Assembly: GCF_002216065.1 (NCBI RefSeq) | Contig: NZ_CP022282.1 | Coordinates: 1,488,001-1,552,000, forward strand | Source: Chryseobacterium sp. T16E-39 | GTDB lineage: Bacteria > Bacteroidota > Bacteroidia > Flavobacteriales > Weeksellaceae | Length of the DNA: 64,000 nt | Direction: 5' to 3' | Shown here: positions 50,309 through 58,395 of the stretch, in pieces | How positions within the stretch are numbered: position 1 is the first letter of the stretch | Layout of the letters: each line of letters opens with the position of its first letter | Notes under the pieces: model-generated | Databases searched by the model: none | The model's input: only the letters and a program-made list of their open reading frames with translations | What the model was told of the DNA's origin: nothing | Translations under genes and position numbers: made by a program

Positions 50309-50655
50309 GAAAATTTAAATGGATAATTTAAGTAAATAATAACAAGATTCAAAGCAATGAAAGGAAGTTCAATTAATGCTCCTTTAATATCCCCATGAAA
50401 AAGCTCAAGACACATAATAAGCAGTATCGTTCCAGCCATCAAAAAATTCCCCCATACAAAGGTCTGTGGAATGAGGATCATCACCGCACTGATCAGGGTA
50501 ATGATCCCTAAAATCATAATTGCAGTACTATTCATTCCTAATTTCCCAAGCATCTGCAACATTTCAGGTTTTCCTGAGACCATTGCCAGACCTTGTTTAC
50601 AACCCATATACACTGCAATAACAATCAATGCAATGGTTAGTATTTTTAAAATCAT
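50305..50655 (-). CDS. Small four-helix membrane protein (DoxX-like)
   Basis: The 116-residue protein contains four hydrophobic helices (near residues 3-20, 42-62, 68-84 and 95-110). The interhelical stretch QGLAMVSGKPEMLQMLGKLGM recalls DoxX-like proteins, a loose family of unknown role in redox or sugar handling. Its stop overlaps the NTF2-like gene by four bases, so the two are translationally coupled. Confidence 0.7.
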   Translation of the reverse strand: MILKILTIALIVIAVYMGCKQGLAMVSGKPEMLQMLGKLGMNSTAIMILGIITLISAVMILIPQTFVWGNFLMAGTILLIMCLELFHGDIKGALIELPFIALNLVIIYLNYPFKFS

Positions 50656-50683
50656 AAAGTGTGCTTTTTTTAATTATTTAAAT

Positions 50684-51082
50684 CTATTGAGAGGGTATTT
50701 GCTCTACTAAAATATGGTTCTTTTTATAGTCAAAATAGGTACAAGTCATTTCATTTAAATCCATTTCCCAACCCTCAATTCCACTCTCAGCGCAATCCTG
50801 ACAAAAAGTAGGGTAATCTGTTCCTCCCTTCTGATGCAGTTTCAATCTTGTTTTAAAATGATCCAGATTTAAAGTTTCAGAAATAGACAAAGTATTATAT
50901 TTACCTCCCGTTTCAGCTGATTGATTCTCGTTATCAAAATATTGAGTATTTCCATCGGAAACATATGTCGTATAATGAGAAACTCCTTTTTCTTTAATTG
51001 CCTGGATGTAGCGGGGAAAATCGGCACCACTTTTTACTTTTTGGTGCTCTGCTTTAATTTCATCGATCGTAAATTTCATCAT
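50684..51082 (-). CDS. DUF1398 family protein
   Basis: This 132-residue cytosolic protein matches the DUF1398 (YbcV-like) pattern: IKAEHQKVKSGADFPRYIQAIKEKGVSHYTTYVSDGNTQYF, then HFKTRLKLHQKGGTDYPTFCQDCAESGIEGWEMDLNEMTCTYFD. E. coli members occur in cryptic prophages, but here the neighbours are ordinary, so no phage link is implied. A second ATG one codon downstream at 51079 could equally be the start. Confidence 0.85.
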   Translation of the reverse strand: MMKFTIDEIKAEHQKVKSGADFPRYIQAIKEKGVSHYTTYVSDGNTQYFDNENQSAETGGKYNTLSISETLNLDHFKTRLKLHQKGGTDYPTFCQDCAESGIEGWEMDLNEMTCTYFDYKKNHILVEQIPSQ

Positions 51083-51187
51083 GTAGTTTTATTATTTTAC
51101 TAAAATAAGAATTTCAAATTTTACTTTCTAAAAATCAATCCTATTTACATTAAAAAAATCAGGAGTGCAAATGTATAATAAAATGAA

Positions 51188-51211
51188 AACCGGCGGGATA
51201 TCCTGCCGGTT
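51188..51211 (-). terminator. Terminator of the PhnB-like VOC gene
   Basis: AACCGGCGGGAT and ATCCTGCCGGTT form a 12-bp stem with one G-T pair (51188-51199 with 51200-51211), centred in the gap after the VOC gene. T-rich sequence follows on the minus strand. Confidence 0.75.
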
Positions 51212-51246
51212 ATATTTAACTATATTTCGTATACAAAATATGAATA

Positions 51247-51696
51247 TTACGGATGAGCCTGAGCTTTAGCCGGATCATCATAATTGACCATCCAATTGAT
51301 GCCAAATTTATCCGTGAACATTCCAAAGTAAGCTCCCCAGAAAGTATCTGCCAAAGCCATTGTTACATTGCCGCCTGCTGACAGTCCGTTGAACAGTTTT
51401 GTTGCCTCATCTTTTGATTCCGCATTAATAGAAATTGAAATATTGTTTCCTTCTTTAAACTGAGAAGCCCAGTCTTCACCCGTATCACTTCCCATCAGTA
51501 CTGTTTCTTTAGAAATCGGAAGGGAGACATGCATAATTTTATCTTTGTCAGCTTCAGGAGTTTCTTTTCCTTCCATTGGAGGCATTTCTCCGAAAGTTCC
51601 TATATAAGGATATTCGCCGCCAAAAACTGATTTGTAAAAATCAAATGCTTCTCTGCAGTTTCCATTGAATGTAAGATAAACGTTTAATGATGCCAT
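51247..51696 (-). CDS. PhnB-like VOC-family protein
   Basis: The 149-residue protein is of the PhnB/3-demethylubiquinone-like VOC type. NVYLTFNGNCREAFDFYKSVFGGEYPYIGTFGEMPP is the first module, and ISINAESKDEATKLFNGLSAGGNVTMALADTFWGAYFGMFTDKFGINWMVNYD the second. The latter contains the family's typical W-G-x-x-F-G-M-x-x-D pattern. No enzymatic activity can be assigned. Confidence 0.9.
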   Translation of the reverse strand: MASLNVYLTFNGNCREAFDFYKSVFGGEYPYIGTFGEMPPMEGKETPEADKDKIMHVSLPISKETVLMGSDTGEDWASQFKEGNNISISINAESKDEATKLFNGLSAGGNVTMALADTFWGAYFGMFTDKFGINWMVNYDDPAKAQAHP

Positions 51697-51732
51697 AATT
51701 TTTTAAAGTTTAGTTAGTTTAATTTGTACGCA

Positions 51733-52275
51733 TTAAGGTTTTTCCGAAAGTTCTTTTAACTTCAAGAGTCCTTTGTCATAATCTTTTCCAATAGCGTCAT
51801 CCATATTCATAAACAATTTCATAACCGTAAAAGGATAAGGAATTTGCGACGTAAAACCCCACGTCACTTTACTTCCACTTCCATCAGCAACTACTACAAC
51901 ATAGGTATCTGCCTCACTGTCATAAGGCGTCATAAACCTAATCGACGTATCTATTCTTTTATTGATACGATCTACTTTTTTGATCTCCTGACATCCTTTT
52001 CCCGCTTTTTCATTGTTGCTGCTCCAGCACATTTTTTCACCTGCCTGACCAGTTGTTCCGGACCAATCCTTTTTCATTCCTGTATCCAGTTGATTCCACG
52101 GACTCCATTGATCCATTGCTTTTAAAGTACTGGTATTTTGCCAAATTTTTTCCACAGGAGCATTAATTGTAATCGATTTCTCATATTTGAAGTCACCGGA
52201 AATTAATGCGGCAACCGCCAGCCATACGATAAGTATCGCAGCCAGCGCAATCATGATCCATTTTAAAATCTTCAT
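51733..52275 (-). CDS. SRPBCC polyketide-cyclase-like protein with N-terminal membrane anchor
   Basis: The 180-residue protein starts with a hydrophobic helix (IMIALAAILIVWLAVAALISG) and then an SRPBCC domain: YEKSITINAPVEKIWQNTSTLKAMDQWSPWNQLD, GEKMCWSSNNEKAGKGCQEI, and VTWGFTSQIPYPFTVMKLFMNMDDAIGKDYDKGLLKLK. The combination is typical of envelope or inner-membrane-tethered ligand-binding proteins. It lies 9 bases downstream of the stop of the VOC gene at 52285. Confidence 0.88.
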   Translation of the reverse strand: MKILKWIMIALAAILIVWLAVAALISGDFKYEKSITINAPVEKIWQNTSTLKAMDQWSPWNQLDTGMKKDWSGTTGQAGEKMCWSSNNEKAGKGCQEIKKVDRINKRIDTSIRFMTPYDSEADTYVVVVADGSGSKVTWGFTSQIPYPFTVMKLFMNMDDAIGKDYDKGLLKLKELSEKP

Positions 52276-52284
52276 ATTGCTTTT

Positions 52285-52656
52285 TTATCTGTGTTGATCA
52301 ATTAAAATCATATTCCCATCAGGATCTTTAAGTGTTATATATTCAGGTCCGGAAGTAGATTCATCAGCATCCTTTTCTAGTTGGACATTATTTTCTTTAA
52401 GATGTTTCTGAATATCGCGCACATCATCGAAAGACTCCAGATTCTGAGCATTTTCGTCCCAACCAGGATTAAAAGTAAGCATATTCCCATCGAACATAGC
52501 CTGAAACAGACCAATCAAGGTATTTCCATTTTTCATGATAAGATAATTCTGGTCCATATTTCCCCCCATGGAACTAAAACCTAACTTTTCATAAAAATCT
52601 TTAGACTTTTGAAGGTCTTTAACACTTAAACTCAGAGAAAATACTCCTAATTTCAT
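52285..52656 (-). CDS. VOC-family glyoxalase-like protein
   Basis: The 123-residue protein has the single-module VOC pattern: GVFSLSLSVKDLQKSKDFYEKLGF, NYLIMKNGNTLIGLFQA, and the closing strand GPEYITLKDPDGNMILIDQH with the usual D-P-D-G-N metal end. It starts an overlapping-spaced pair with the SRPBCC gene (9 bases). Substrate unknown. Confidence 0.88.
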   Translation of the reverse strand: MKLGVFSLSLSVKDLQKSKDFYEKLGFSSMGGNMDQNYLIMKNGNTLIGLFQAMFDGNMLTFNPGWDENAQNLESFDDVRDIQKHLKENNVQLEKDADESTSGPEYITLKDPDGNMILIDQHR

Positions 52657-52698
52657 ATCCTTTTTTTTATTTTTTCTTTAAAAATCTTACAATCGATA

Positions 52699-53169
52699 CT
52701 ATTGGTTGGTTATCCGGGTTTTGAAATCGAGAGTTCCATCATAACTTTTCCAATTCCCAATGAATTCAATATATTGACCTTCAATTTTTTCACTGGTTTT
52801 GTTCCATTTAAAAGTATAGACAAATTTACCTTTGAAAAGACCGGAATGTTTTCCTTTGTTTTCTTCAGCAAATTCATACTCTCCATAAACAGTTCCTTTC
52901 TTCTTGGTATCCTTGTATTTGCTGATCGTTAAATTACCTTCAAATTTTGTATAATTCTTATCGACAAGCGTGTACCCGGAAACAAAATATTCCTGGTCAT
53001 TCTTCCTGTTCTGTTCGGAAATATTGATTTTAAGTTTTATGGCTTGCTTTTCATTTCCAATAGTACCGGCATATGCTTTACTGTTATTAAGCCAGACATT
53101 TGAAATATTCGGCATCTGAGCAAAAGCAAATTGGGAAATAAGAATGAGGAGTAATAAAAGTTTTTTCAT
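52699..53169 (-). CDS. Secreted hypothetical protein
   Basis: The 156-residue product has a signal peptide (LLLLLILISQFAFAQ) and a beta-rich mature part with repeated Lys/Gly pairs (KAYAGTIGNEKQAIKLKINI, FEGNLTISKYKDTKKKGTVYGEYEF, KGKHSGLFKGKFVYTF and KIEGQYIEFIGNWKSYDGTLDFKTRI). The pattern looks like a small lipocalin-like barrel, but I do not recognise the family. Confidence 0.75.
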   Translation of the reverse strand: MKKLLLLLILISQFAFAQMPNISNVWLNNSKAYAGTIGNEKQAIKLKINISEQNRKNDQEYFVSGYTLVDKNYTKFEGNLTISKYKDTKKKGTVYGEYEFAEENKGKHSGLFKGKFVYTFKWNKTSEKIEGQYIEFIGNWKSYDGTLDFKTRITNQ

Positions 53170-53278
53170 ATTGTTTTGGTTTTAATTGAAGATCACTTAC
53201 GCACTATCAGCAAGGGGTAATTTTATAAACCGGTGTGGGAATGGTTCATGTATTCTTCATTACAGTTTCAATTCAGAA

Positions 53279-53734
53279 TTATACTCCAAATTGAGATAAG
53301 TGGTGATTTAAATGTTTCGCAAACATATTGCTCCATTCATGAGATTTCAGTTTGCCAAAAGAGAATGATTCTTTTCCATCGAAAGCTTCTGCTCCCAATT
53401 GCTGTGTTTTCTGAATAAATCCTATCAACCTTTTCTTTTCTTCTTCGAAATCTCTTCTTCCAACGACCATAAATTGTGGTGCTGTAGGAGAATCTCGCGG
53501 ATAGGCTTTTTCACTGACTACTTTAGGTTTTACAAAATTTTTCAGGATAAATTTTGCGATAGCTCCAGGTTTTTTATGTTTTTCCGGTTCATATACCATC
53601 TCATATGAGACACTACAGTGGGCCAACATTTGGTCCACCATCATTTTTCCCCAGATACCATGGGTATCTTCAATAAGATTATTTATTCTATTGATATAAT
53701 CCTGAGCAACTTTTGCATCAAATACGTTTTCCAT
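53279..53734 (-). CDS. DUF1569 family protein (DinB-like)
   Basis: I choose the ATG at 53734 (151 residues, MENVFDAKVAQDYINRINN), because a TATATTTG promoter box lies 24 bases upstream of it. The longer frame up to 53878 would read through that box. The DUF1569 pattern is visible: IWGKMMVDQMLAHCSVSYEMVYEPEKHKKPG, then FGKLKSHEWSNMFAKHLNHHLSQFGV, in which the His residues sit where DinB proteins bind metal. The role is unknown; such proteins often belong to DinB-like detoxifying enzymes. Confidence 0.85.
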   Translation of the reverse strand: MENVFDAKVAQDYINRINNLIEDTHGIWGKMMVDQMLAHCSVSYEMVYEPEKHKKPGAIAKFILKNFVKPKVVSEKAYPRDSPTAPQFMVVGRRDFEEEKKRLIGFIQKTQQLGAEAFDGKESFSFGKLKSHEWSNMFAKHLNHHLSQFGV

Positions 53735-53757
53735 TGTTTGTTTAATTGTTCGGAAAA

Positions 53758-53765
53758 CAAATATA
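53758..53765 (-). promoter_or_regulatory. -7 box for the DUF1569 gene
   Basis: TATATTTG on the minus strand matches TAnnTTTG and lies 23 bases before the ATG at 53734. It decides the choice of start. Confidence 0.5.
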
Positions 53766-53936
53766 TTAGTTTTTTCTGATGATTTTATATCCTTTTTTAA
53801 AAACCGTAAAAACACTGGAATGAGGTGAGGGTTTATACTTTCAGACGTAGGATCATCAATATGAGGTGCGAGATGCAAGGTCCGGGTTATGGAGCGGAAA
53901 AGGTTAATTATCTAGGATTTAATTATGTAGGGCGAC

Positions 53937-55142
53937 CTATCCTATTTCTTCAAAATCTTCCTTTTCCTGAGGAGCTTCTGGTTTTACATATCTGAAGATT
54001 AACCACAATTTGATCTTTAAAGCTACCCATCCTAAAAAAGCATAGATTAGGACAAGAATTCCCAGGTGTTTAAGGTAGGGAAATGTAAGCTCTACCGAAC
54101 CTTTTTGTATTAATAAAATTTTGAAGGCCTGTAAAAATGGTGTCAGCGGAATAATATTCGCTATAAACTGGACAAAAGCAGGCATGGCATTTAGCGGCCA
54201 GGTAAATCCACTGATGATAAATGCTGGAGAAGCAATAACCATCAGAATCTGAGTTGCTTTCAGGGCGTCCGGAATTAAAATACTGATAAAAACGCCTAAA
54301 AAAGAGGCTGATCCTACAAAAACGGCAGTCAGGATAATGAAGTTAAAGATTCCTTGCGGCATAGGAACTTTGAAAATCATGTGCATGAAATAATACATCC
54401 CCACGATTAAAATAGAAAATATCCAGATGGGAATCACCTTGATCAGCATCGTTGGGAATGCCCATTTTCTCATTCCATAATATTCCTTTACAAAGGAGCC
54501 TCCTTTAAATTCTGCTGCAAAACTTACCGCCATCGCCAAAAGGATCACTTGCTGCAATACCACAGCCAACATTGCCGGCCACATAAAAATAAGATAATTG
54601 CTGGTGGTATTAAAAAGTGTTATATAGTTGGTTTTAAAAGGTTCAAATTGGGTTGCAGCACGGGTCGCAGGCATTCCGGCCTTTTGAAGTGCTTTTATGG
54701 ATGCTCCGGCCGAAAAGGTTCCTATAGTAAGTTGAAGCGCTTTTGTGGCAAAATTAGCTGTCAGAACATTTCCTGTATTAATATATACATTGACCTCCGG
54801 GTATTTTTTCTGCAGCATTCCAGCTTCGAACTTAGACGGGATGATCACGACTGCAGCAGCCTCGTTTTTGATGACCTCATCTTTTATACTTAGAGGTTCC
54901 TGAATGTACTTAAGAACCCTGATCCCTTTGTTGTCCTGCAACATTTCAACCAACTGGTTAGATAAAGGGGTATTGTCTCTGTCAATAACAATGACCGGGG
55001 TATGTTCTACTTTTCCGCTTTTATAAACGAACCCTAATAAGGTAGCATAGAATAATGGAGCCACAAAAAATACGGTCCGTAAGGTGGAGTTTTTAATGAA
55101 CATTTTAAACTCACGCTTTAAAAGGCGGAAAAACTCTTTCAT
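53937..55142 (-). CDS. ABC-2-type permease of an export system
   Basis: The 401-residue membrane protein has the ABC-2 permease plan: one N-terminal helix near residue 25-45, a long periplasmic domain (residues 50-180, TPVIVIDRDNTPLSNQLVEML), then five helices with AMAVSFAAEFKGGSFVKEYY and ILTAVFVGSASFLGVFI, and a final helix near 370-390. It resembles YhhJ/YbhS/YbhR. No ATP-binding partner lies in the operon: TolC and HlyD genes are upstream and nothing related is downstream. The operon may use an ATPase encoded elsewhere. Confidence 0.9.
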   Translation of the reverse strand: MKEFFRLLKREFKMFIKNSTLRTVFFVAPLFYATLLGFVYKSGKVEHTPVIVIDRDNTPLSNQLVEMLQDNKGIRVLKYIQEPLSIKDEVIKNEAAAVVIIPSKFEAGMLQKKYPEVNVYINTGNVLTANFATKALQLTIGTFSAGASIKALQKAGMPATRAATQFEPFKTNYITLFNTTSNYLIFMWPAMLAVVLQQVILLAMAVSFAAEFKGGSFVKEYYGMRKWAFPTMLIKVIPIWIFSILIVGMYYFMHMIFKVPMPQGIFNFIILTAVFVGSASFLGVFISILIPDALKATQILMVIASPAFIISGFTWPLNAMPAFVQFIANIIPLTPFLQAFKILLIQKGSVELTFPYLKHLGILVLIYAFLGWVALKIKLWLIFRYVKPEAPQEKEDFEEIG

Positions 55143-55213
55143 CTTTTTATTTTCTATGTTTTTTAGCAGAGTAATGGAATTTGAAAAACAATCCCATTAG
55201 CAATATCTCATGA

Positions 55214-56170
55214 TTATTTTAGGATAACATTCGCATTGACCAGAATATTTTTGGCTTTATTCATATCCTTTGGTTTTACTTTGATCTCATAAATTGCATC
55301 CTGGAGTTGATAATCCGGATAAGCTGTTGTAATATCCGCATATCTTGTCAGCTGTTTAATGTATAGGATTGTTCCCTCAAGCATTTCTTTATTATAAACT
55401 ACCTGCATGGCAACAGTTTCTCCTTTTTTGTATTTTGATATTTCACTTTCAGGAACGGTAAACCTGAAATAGGTACTCTCGGGAATATACCCATTAAATA
55501 ATGCAAAACCTGCCGTCGCCAGCTCACCTGCATTCAGACTGATGGTTTCAATTTCCATATCATTTGTTGCTATAATATAGCGTTCCGAATATGCAACATT
55601 GGCTTCCTGCAAAGCTCCTTTTGCCTGAGATGCCTGCCCTGCTGCCATTTCCACTTTTTCGAAACGGGTCCCTCTTTTTACGTCATCCAATTCTGCTACC
55701 ACAGCATCATATTGTGCTTTAGCCCCCTGAAGCTTTGCGTAGATCTCATCATAAGCCTGAGGTGACATCAGACTATCCCGGAACATATTGGATGCTCTTT
55801 TGAAAGATTTCTGAGCAAAATCATATTGTTCTTTCAGTCCTTTATGCTTTGCCTGAAGCTGTCTCAGCTGATCAGCAGTCGCTCCATTTTTAGCCATCTG
55901 CTCCTGTGCCGTTGCTGCACTTACAGCCCCCTGTGCCTGAGCAATTTTAGCCGAAACTTCGGGAACATCCAGTAAAGCAAGGGTATCTCCTTTTTTTACG
56001 GTCTGTCCTTCCGTTACGTATATTTTAAGAATCCTTCCGGTTACCTTTGGGGCAAATGAAACGACATCTTTTTTTGTTTTTCCTTCTGAATCATTAAGAT
56101 TTTCTTTTTTTTGAGTACAACTTCCCAATAAAACCAGAAAACCAAAGAGTATAGAAATATTTTTTTGCAT
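55214..56170 (-). CDS. HlyD-family membrane-fusion lipoprotein
   Basis: The 318-residue protein starts at the ATG at 56170 (a second ATG is one codon upstream). It has a lipoprotein signal (LLGSC), a lipoyl-like pair of half-motifs (FAPKVTGRILKIYVTEGQTVKKGDTLALLD), a long coiled-coil (residues 70-165, YDFAQKSFKRASNMFRDSL), and a beta-barrel domain with FTVPESEISKYKKGETVAMQV. The middle of the hairpin supports TolC docking. It links the TolC channel to the ABC-2 permease. Start 16 bases behind the TolC stop. Confidence 0.92.
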   Translation of the reverse strand: MQKNISILFGFLVLLGSCTQKKENLNDSEGKTKKDVVSFAPKVTGRILKIYVTEGQTVKKGDTLALLDVPEVSAKIAQAQGAVSAATAQEQMAKNGATADQLRQLQAKHKGLKEQYDFAQKSFKRASNMFRDSLMSPQAYDEIYAKLQGAKAQYDAVVAELDDVKRGTRFEKVEMAAGQASQAKGALQEANVAYSERYIIATNDMEIETISLNAGELATAGFALFNGYIPESTYFRFTVPESEISKYKKGETVAMQVVYNKEMLEGTILYIKQLTRYADITTAYPDYQLQDAIYEIKVKPKDMNKAKNILVNANVILK

Positions 56171-56188
56171 CATTTTAATTTTAATGGG

Positions 56189-57598
56189 TTAATACAGTTT
56201 CGCAATATCCAGTTCCTGAGTAGATCTCATCAGTTCTATCCCTGCTCTGCGTTGGTTAAAAATAGCATTTTGATATTCCAGTTCCACAACTTCAAGATCA
56301 GTTTCGGCTTCTATCAGCTGTGATGATTTGCTCATTCCATACCTGAATTCTTTTTCTGCTTGCACGAGGGCATTTTTAGCCAATTCTTTTTCTTTGCTCT
56401 TCAACGTTATCTGTGCGGTAGCGATATCATAATTGGTTTGGTTATTCGCCAGATTCAGGGTTAATTTCTTTAAAGCATCTTCTTTTTTATTCTGCAGGAC
56501 TTCCTTTCCAATACGAGCTGTCTCTTCTGCATGTTTTCCTTCTTTTCCATCAAAAATTTCCCATTTAAAACCTACTCCTGCTGTAAATAATGGGAGTATA
56601 TTGATATTCGTTGGTCTCCAATCGAGTTTTGCTCCTTCATATCCCAGGGCTGGGATTGCGGGAATTACATTTTCAGATGTTTTGATCCTGCTTCCGTACA
56701 ATCCGATGTAATATGCAGAGGCCATCAGCTGAACTTTTGGAATCATCCAAGTCCTTTCGGCTTTTATTTTATAATCTGCAGCAACAATTCCATGTTCTAA
56801 TGCGCGGATCTCTGCTCTCTGCTCAATTCCTTTTTCATGAGTAAGCATATCTACCGGGGACAGGACCGGATCTATCAAACGAAGCCGTTCTCTGTTGATT
56901 CCCGTTAATATGTACAATTGGGTTAGGAGCAATTCTTTTTTACCTTCATATTCTACGATCTTGGCATCCAGTGTTGCCTGGGCAAGTTCGATCTTTTTAT
57001 GGTCATAAGGAGTAATCAATCCATATCCTAACGCTTTGTCTGCTGTCTTTCTGTTGATGTCCAGTCTTTTTTTACTTTCATCTAACACGTTTTTAGACTG
57101 ATGAATTAAAGCCAACTGATCATATGCTTTGGAAACATTGGCTACAACCTCATCTCTTGTTTTTTCAAGAAGAATATTTTCTGAGACTTTCTTTTCTTCG
57201 ATGGCTTTCTTCAGATACTTTACTTTTCCCCCTGAATAAACAAGCATTTTGGCATCTGCCTTCGCGATGCCAGAGAAACCGGAAATATTCAGATTGTTAT
57301 CATATCTTCCTGCCGGAATCTGTATAAAAGGCTGAAGATTGATTTCGGGAGAAGTTAGGCGTGCGGTTGCATTCAGATATCCGACCTGTCCGCTTAATTC
57401 CAAAGTCGGAAGAAAGATATCTTTCAGTTTGTGTTCGTCAAGATCAGTGAGTTTATTTTGGGTGACCTGCATTTTGAGATCAGAATCCCGAACCATTGCA
57501 CTGTCTAAAAGCTCCTTAAAGTCTGGCGCTGACTGTGCCCAACCAAAAGCTGGAAGTACAAAAAAACCAAGGGCAAAAATCAATAAATTGTTTTTCAT
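56189..57598 (-). CDS. TolC-family outer-membrane efflux protein
   Basis: The 469-residue channel has a signal peptide (ALGFFVLPAFGWAQ) and the duplicated coiled-coil repeat of outer-membrane factors: DLKMQVTQNKLTDLDEHKL, NVSKAYDQLALIHQSKNVLDESKKRLDINR, and its echo ALVQAEKEFRYGMSKSSQLIEAETDLEVVELEYQNA near the C-terminus. It is the first gene of the TolC-HlyD-permease operon, with a promoter and a palindrome just upstream. Substrate class unknown; likely drugs or lipids. Confidence 0.93.
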   Translation of the reverse strand: MKNNLLIFALGFFVLPAFGWAQSAPDFKELLDSAMVRDSDLKMQVTQNKLTDLDEHKLKDIFLPTLELSGQVGYLNATARLTSPEINLQPFIQIPAGRYDNNLNISGFSGIAKADAKMLVYSGGKVKYLKKAIEEKKVSENILLEKTRDEVVANVSKAYDQLALIHQSKNVLDESKKRLDINRKTADKALGYGLITPYDHKKIELAQATLDAKIVEYEGKKELLLTQLYILTGINRERLRLIDPVLSPVDMLTHEKGIEQRAEIRALEHGIVAADYKIKAERTWMIPKVQLMASAYYIGLYGSRIKTSENVIPAIPALGYEGAKLDWRPTNINILPLFTAGVGFKWEIFDGKEGKHAEETARIGKEVLQNKKEDALKKLTLNLANNQTNYDIATAQITLKSKEKELAKNALVQAEKEFRYGMSKSSQLIEAETDLEVVELEYQNAIFNQRRAGIELMRSTQELDIAKLY

Positions 57599-57613
57599 GG
57601 TTCATGTTTACAA

Positions 57614-57646
57614 CAAATATAATGCAAAAAAGCTTCAATTTCACAA
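57614..57646 (-). promoter_or_regulatory. Promoter of the TolC-HlyD-permease operon
   Basis: On the minus strand TTG (57646-57644), a 22-base spacer and TATATTTG (57621-57614) fit the Bacteroidota consensus, 16 bases before the ATG. Confidence 0.6.
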
Positions 57647-57653
57647 ATGAACC

Positions 57654-57667
57654 TCACGAATTCGTGA
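57654..57667. promoter_or_regulatory. Candidate operator: 14-bp perfect palindrome
   Basis: TCACGAATTCGTGA is fully palindromic and lies 7 bases upstream of the -33 element of the efflux promoter. Its symmetry and position suit a TetR- or MarR-type regulator dimer. No such regulator gene is in the window. Confidence 0.5.
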
Positions 57668-57818
57668 ATTTAAAAATTGTTCAATGTTTATCTGCTTTTA
57701 TTAGCATTCTCTCTTTAATCGTTTAATTTTAGTTTAGAACAAAAATAATTTTCTTTATTCCCCAAATACTATAGAATTATTACCTATTTTTTCATGATTA
57801 CACTGTATTAAAACAAAA

Positions 57819-57844
57819 AAACTCTCCAACAATGTGGAGAGTTT
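57819..57844 (-). terminator. Terminator of the ecotin gene
   Basis: AAACTCTCC (57819-57827) pairs with GGAGAGTTT (57836-57844), with an A-run outside giving a minus-strand T tract. It closes the alpha-2-macroglobulin/ecotin operon. Other sequence in 57668-57818 is featureless. Confidence 0.88.
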
Positions 57845-57864
57845 TATATTTAAATAAGTTGAAA

Positions 57865-58353
57865 TTACCTCTGAACTGCTTTCTTCATTCCAGCATCCGG
57901 ACGTAAAACTCTGTAACGTACTTCTAAGTCTTTAGGTACGTAAAATACCAAAGGAAGTCTGCTGTTATATCTTACGATTTCTGGTTTGATATAAATGAAC
58001 TTCTTAGTGGCTTTTTTATTCATGCAACCCATTAAAGTTCCTACTGCCTCTCCATTAGATTCCACTTCATAATAGTTGTAGCCCCAACCCTGAAGGTCCT
58101 GGGATTTCACACTCCCCATTAAAGAATAGTTATTACAATCCAGCATTTTTTCGGTTCCTACAAAATACTCAACTTTTAGATCCTGTTCATTCTTTGCGAC
58201 AGGAAGCTGAATATACACTTGCTTATATCCGTCTTTTGCTTTAGGAAACATTTCGATCTCTAATTTTTCAAATTTTTCCGCTTTCTTCTGAGCAAAAGCA
58301 TTTACTCCTACCACCATGATCAATCCTGCGATTAACGTCTTTGAAAATTTCAT
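57865..58353 (-). CDS. eco: Ecotin, periplasmic serine-protease inhibitor
   Basis: The 162-residue protein has a signal peptide ending NAFAQ and the ecotin pattern. PKAKDGYKQVYIQLP leads in, LDCNNYSLMG follows with Cys73, LQGWGYNYYEV is the core, then TLMGCMNKKATKKFIYI with Cys110, and RYNSRLPLVFYVPKDLEVRYRVLRP at the end. Cys73-Cys110 should form the loop-bracing disulfide. By alignment with E. coli ecotin (STMMAC), the reactive P1 residue would be Leu107 rather than Met. Ecotin dimers block chymotrypsin, trypsin and elastase. It is the second gene of a likely operon with the alpha-2-macroglobulin, whose stop is only 42 bases upstream. Confidence 0.93.
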   Translation of the reverse strand: MKFSKTLIAGLIMVVGVNAFAQKKAEKFEKLEIEMFPKAKDGYKQVYIQLPVAKNEQDLKVEYFVGTEKMLDCNNYSLMGSVKSQDLQGWGYNYYEVESNGEAVGTLMGCMNKKATKKFIYIKPEIVRYNSRLPLVFYVPKDLEVRYRVLRPDAGMKKAVQR

Positions 58354-58395
58354 ATTTTTTGTATTTATTTTTTACTGATTCTCTAAAGTCAAAAA

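Noticed and set aside
53735..53878. 48-codon N-terminal extension of the DUF1569 gene
   Set aside because: It runs through a -7 box, and the first residues have no family similarity.
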